Shown: positions 60,970 to 64,000 of the stretch, piece after piece | Numbering within the stretch: position 1 is the stretch's first letter | Layout: every line of letters starts with the position of its first letter | Origin: an uncultured Agathobacter sp. | Lineage (GTDB): Bacteria > Bacillota > Clostridia > Lachnospirales > Lachnospiraceae | Length of the DNA stretch: 64,000 bases | Assembly: GCA_934359755.1 (NCBI GenBank) | Contig: CAKRLV010000013.1 | Span: 1 to 64,000, forward strand | Direction: 5' to 3' | Translations under genes and position numbers: made by a program | Notes under the pieces: generated by a model | Told to the model about the DNA's origin: nothing | The model's database searches: none | Seen by the model: only the letters and a program-made list of their open reading frames with translations

Positions 60970-63555
60970 TTAGCGAGGATTTGCAACTAAAGAACCGTCG
61001 ACGAGGTCAATAACTATGGTCTGTCCCGTCCTTATGCCATCTGAAAGAATCAGCTTAGCTGATAATGTCTCAACGTGCTTCTGCAAAAATCTCTTAAGAG
61101 GTCTTGCACCATACACAGGGTCATAACCATTGTCTATAATATACTGTGTTGCAGCATCTGTGAGTTCTACACTTATCTCTTTATCTGCAAGTCTCCTGTT
61201 TAAATCCTTCATAAGAAGTGTGATAATATTTCCAATATTATCCTTTGTCAGAGGCTTAAACATGACTATTTCATCAAGTCTGTTCAAAAATTCTGGTCTG
61301 AAATGACCTTTTAATCCTTCCATAACCATTTCCTGTGCCTCTGGCTTAATGCTTCCGTCCTCACTTATTCCATCAAGAAGTTCCTGCGAACCGAGGTTAC
61401 TTGTCATGATAATGATTGTGTTCTTGAAGTCAACAGTTCTTCCCTGCGAATCAGTGATACGTCCATCATCAAGCACCTGTAAAAGTACATTGAATACATC
61501 TGGATGAGCCTTCTCTACCTCATCAAAGAGGACTACTGAATATGGCTTTCTACGTACTGCCTCAGTAAGCTGTCCGCCTTCGTCATATCCAACATATCCT
61601 GGAGGTGCTCCTATAAGTCTTGACACTGAATATTTCTCCATATATTCACTCATATCAAGTCTCACCATATTGCTCTCATCATCAAACAGACATGCTGCCA
61701 GTGCTTTGGCAAGTTCTGTCTTACCTACACCAGTTGGTCCAAGGAACATGAATGAACCTATTGGCTTTGTAGGATCCTTTATACCAGCCTTTGAACGAAT
61801 GATTGCCTCTGTTACTTTTGTGACACCCTCATCCTGTCCAATAACTCTCTTGTGAAGTTCCTCATCAAGATGAAGAATCTTATTACGTTCGCTCTCTGTA
61901 AGTTTTGCAACTGGTATTCCTGTCCATCTCGAAATAATCTTGGCGATTTCCTCATCACTTACGCTCTCTCTTATAAGAGTAAGCTCATGATTCTTAAGCA
62001 AAGACTCTTCCTGCTCTAACTGCTTTTCTAACTGTGGAAGCATACCATACTGTAATTCAGCGGCTTTCTCCAAATCGTAAGACTGCTGTGCTGTCTTGAT
62101 ATCACGCTTTGTCTGCTCAATGCTCTCACGCAGCTTGCTGACCTTCTCTACTGCACCTTTTTCTTTTTCCCATTTGGCTTTCTTGTTGTTTAAATCATCA
62201 CGAAGTTCTGCAAGTTCCTTCTGCAGATTAGCAAGTCTCTCCTGACTTAAATGGTCGTTCTCCTTCTTAAGCGCTGTCTCTTCAATCTGAAGCTGCATAA
62301 CCTTACGATTTAACTCATCAAGTTCTGTAGGCATAGAATCAAGCTCTGTCTTAATCAGTGCACACGCCTCATCAACCAGGTCTATTGCCTTATCTGGAAG
62401 GAACCTGTCTGTGATATATCTATTAGATAAGACTGCTGCTGTGACAAGTGCTGAGTCTGCAATTTTAACACCATGGAAGACCTCATAACGCTCTTTCAGG
62501 CCTCGAAGAATAGAAATAGTATCTTCGACTGTTGGCTCATCAACCATAACTGGCTGGAAACGTCTCTCAAGTGCGGCATCTTTCTCGATATACTCACGAT
62601 ATTCATCAAGAGTGGTGGCACCTACGCAGTGCAGTTCACCTCTTGCAAGCATTGGCTTAAGAAGCTGACCTGCATCCATTGCTCCGTCTGTCTTACCAGC
62701 ACCAACTATTGTATGAAGCTCATCTATAAAGAGGATAATCTGTCCCTCTGAATTCTTCACATCCTCAAGAACCGCTTTAAGTCGCTCTTCAAACTCACCT
62801 CTGTACTTTGCACCTGCAATAAGTGCACCCATATCAAGTGCGAATAGCTTCTTATTCTTAAGTCCCTCTGGAACGTCACCCTTTACAATACGCTGTGCAA
62901 GTCCTTCAACAACTGCCGTCTTACCTACACCTGGTTCACCGATAAGGACCGGATTATTCTTTGTCTTCCTTGAAAGGATTCGTATGACATTTCGTATCTC
63001 ATCATCCCTGCCAATTACAGGATCAAGCTTCTGCTGGCGGGCACGCTCTACCATATCATATCCATATTTCTCTAATGTATCATATGTTGCTTCCGGATTG
63101 TCAGATGTAACACGCTGATTTCCTCTAACAGTAGAAAGCACCTTTAAGAATCTGTCCTTAGTAAGCCCATATTCTTTAAAAAGTTCTTTCATTGCTTTAT
63201 TAGGATGCTTCAAAAGACATAGGAAAATATGCTCTACTGATACATATTCATCACCCATAGCTTTGGCTTCATCCTCTGCATGAATAAGTACATTGTTCAA
63301 ATCTTTGCCCACATACAGCTGACTGTCTCCACTTACCTTAGTTCTGGCAGCCAACTTCGATATTGCATTCTGTGTGAAGTGATTCAGATCTATATCCATT
63401 TTCTCAATGAGCTTTGGAATCAGACCATCTTCCTGCTGCAGCAATGCAACCATAAGATGTTCCTGCTCAAGTTCCTGATTTCCATAATCATATGCAAGCT
63501 TCTCGCATGCGTTTATCGCCTCGATAGACTTCTGTGTAAATTTCTGTATATTCAT
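60970..63555 (-). CDS. clpB: ATP-dependent disaggregase
   Basis: An 861-residue Hsp100 chaperone that extracts proteins from aggregates with DnaK. Clp-N repeat domain at 1-145. The first AAA+ has GEPGVGKTAVVEGLAQRIV and FIDELHTIVGAG; the coiled-coil M domain is about 400-525; the second AAA+ has FLGPTGVGKTELAKALAACL and DMSEYMEKYSVSRLIGAPPG. No ClpP-binding IGF/L loop is evident, which separates it from ClpC/ClpA. It is expressed under a CIRCE/HrcA operator. Confidence 0.97.
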   Translation of the reverse strand: MNIQKFTQKSIEAINACEKLAYDYGNQELEQEHLMVALLQQEDGLIPKLIEKMDIDLNHFTQNAISKLAARTKVSGDSQLYVGKDLNNVLIHAEDEAKAMGDEYVSVEHIFLCLLKHPNKAMKELFKEYGLTKDRFLKVLSTVRGNQRVTSDNPEATYDTLEKYGYDMVERARQQKLDPVIGRDDEIRNVIRILSRKTKNNPVLIGEPGVGKTAVVEGLAQRIVKGDVPEGLKNKKLFALDMGALIAGAKYRGEFEERLKAVLEDVKNSEGQIILFIDELHTIVGAGKTDGAMDAGQLLKPMLARGELHCVGATTLDEYREYIEKDAALERRFQPVMVDEPTVEDTISILRGLKERYEVFHGVKIADSALVTAAVLSNRYITDRFLPDKAIDLVDEACALIKTELDSMPTELDELNRKVMQLQIEETALKKENDHLSQERLANLQKELAELRDDLNNKKAKWEKEKGAVEKVSKLRESIEQTKRDIKTAQQSYDLEKAAELQYGMLPQLEKQLEQEESLLKNHELTLIRESVSDEEIAKIISRWTGIPVAKLTESERNKILHLDEELHKRVIGQDEGVTKVTEAIIRSKAGIKDPTKPIGSFMFLGPTGVGKTELAKALAACLFDDESNMVRLDMSEYMEKYSVSRLIGAPPGYVGYDEGGQLTEAVRRKPYSVVLFDEVEKAHPDVFNVLLQVLDDGRITDSQGRTVDFKNTIIIMTSNLGSQELLDGISEDGSIKPEAQEMVMEGLKGHFRPEFLNRLDEIVMFKPLTKDNIGNIITLLMKDLNRRLADKEISVELTDAATQYIIDNGYDPVYGARPLKRFLQKHVETLSAKLILSDGIRTGQTIVIDLVDGSLVANPR

Positions 63556-63607
63556 AAAGACACCTCCTTACCTTCTTTATTAAACATTATTTACTTTTTA
63601 CGATTAT

Positions 63608-63648
63608 GTTATACACCGCTATTAGCACTCTGTCAAGGTGAGTGCTAA
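63608..63648 (-). promoter_or_regulatory. CIRCE operator and clpB promoter
   Basis: TTAGCACTC (63622-63630), 9 bases, GAGTGCTAA (63640-63648) is a perfect CIRCE, the HrcA repressor site. On the minus strand TTGACA (63631-63636), 17 bases, TATAAC (63608-63613) forms the promoter, with the -35 box inside the CIRCE spacer. Confidence 0.93.
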
Positions 63649-63767
63649 TATTTTATTTTTTATTTATAATTTATGTTATTCAAACTCCAATTAAAATAAT
63701 AGCCTGATGTGATTTCTGTTCGTCAGACCAGAGATTAGAAACGTGTGCCTTGCGTCGCACGTAAATA

Positions 63768-63792
63768 AAAAAGAGGTCTTTGACCTCTTTTT
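63768..63792 (-). terminator. Terminator of the atp operon
   Basis: AAAAAGAGGTC and GACCTCTTTTT form an 11-bp stem around TTT; the minus strand continues TTTATTT. The rest of the gap to clpB holds only the CIRCE promoter and a weak ACGTGTG/CGCACGT hairpin. Confidence 0.85.
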
Positions 63793-63809
63793 GTAATTTG
63801 TTAACATTA

Positions 63810-64000
63810 TTATTTTCCTGAAGTTGCTTTCAGTCGTGTCATGGCACGGGCCAGCGAAGCTCTTGAGTGATAGTACTCCTGGATGCTCTGCTTCTGGCGA
63901 AGCTGCTCCTCGGCTCTCTCCTTTGCCTCTCTTGCTCTTGCTATATCGATTTCCTCCGGGCGCTCGGCAGTCTCGACAAGCAGTGTCACACGGTTGTTGA
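63810..64000 (-). CDS. atpC: ATP synthase epsilon subunit, 3' end only
   Basis: The last 62 codons of a frame that enters from the right edge. TLLVETAERPEEIDIARARE followed by AKERAEEQLRQKQS is the C-terminal helical hairpin of F1 epsilon, which links the rotor to the catalytic head and restrains ATP hydrolysis. The N-terminal beta domain lies outside. It should be the final gene of the atp operon. Confidence 0.88.
   Translation of the reverse strand, partial: NNRVTLLVETAERPEEIDIARAREAKERAEEQLRQKQSIQEYYHSRASLARAMTRLKATSGK

Noticed and set aside
60970..63555. ClpC or ClpA identity
   Set aside because: The long M domain and CIRCE control match ClpB, and no ClpP-binding loop is evident.

Overview
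The window reads as chromosome of an AT-rich, Gram-positive anaerobe, most likely a Lachnospiraceae (Clostridia). The reasons are the gene families (LL-diaminopimelate aminotransferase DapL, lysine riboswitch on dapAB, CIRCE-controlled clpB, PyrK/PyrD type 1B, type Ic aspartate aminotransferase, TFIIB-type zinc-ribbon protein), AGGAGG-type ribosome binding sites, and TTGACA/TATAAT-type promoters. Almost all genes lie on the minus strand. The exceptions are an XRE remnant and a tiny toxin near 6.4-6.9 kb, typA, guaB, a CNNM/CorC protein and a LacI-like sensor.

1-7 kb is accessory DNA: a broken IS30-family transposase spliced to a leucine-rich-repeat tail, an orphan MazF/PemK-like toxin, a small unknown protein, and then a row of single accessory genes (cupin, GNAT, truncated flavodoxin, second GNAT, zinc-ribbon protein). 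Three of these gene ends carry the same palindromic repeat just after the stop codon, a layout like an integron cassette array. A GC-rich tRNA-like island, an XRE remnant and a holin-like type I toxin with a predicted antisense RNA close the region.

7-27 kb is a sulfate-to-homocysteine/cysteine and siroheme superregion. In transcription order it holds cysK; sulfate ABC transporter sbp-cysT-cysW-cysA; an AprBA-type APS reductase; ATP sulfurylase cysD-cysN (CysN has a degenerate APS-kinase-like tail); trxB; metY; a small siroheme sulfite reductase; tusA; thioredoxin; a sulfur carrier ending in GGGC; its E1 activator; its JAMM protease; bioY; and sirC, hemC and a cobA-hemD fusion. Together they import and activate sulfate, reduce it to sulfide, load sulfide on a carrier protein and make homocysteine, with siroheme for the reductase. 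Two upstream regions share promoter and motif architecture.

27-46 kb is mostly core metabolism: pyrD, pyrK, pyrF, pyrC; a tandem duplication of a secreted fibronectin-III protein carrying a pyrC scar; a secreted Ig-like protein with the same promoter element; dapB-dapA under a lysine riboswitch; cobO; an SSB-like protein; typA; pncB; dapL; an ANTAR regulator; glnA; and a eukaryotic-type HisA. 47-50 kb has guaB and a CNNM/CorC protein.

50-56 kb is a compact Tad/Flp-type pilus locus: secreted InlB-repeat protein, pseudopilin-like proteins, four very short leaderless pilin-like proteins, a fused TadB/TadC-like protein and the CpaF/TadA ATPase. 56-64 kb holds a LacI-type sensor without a DNA-binding domain, a soluble methyl-accepting protein, an aspartate aminotransferase, rarA, clpB and the 3' end of atpC. 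Tandem minisatellites (14-19 bp units) recur in intergenic DNA and inside hemC.
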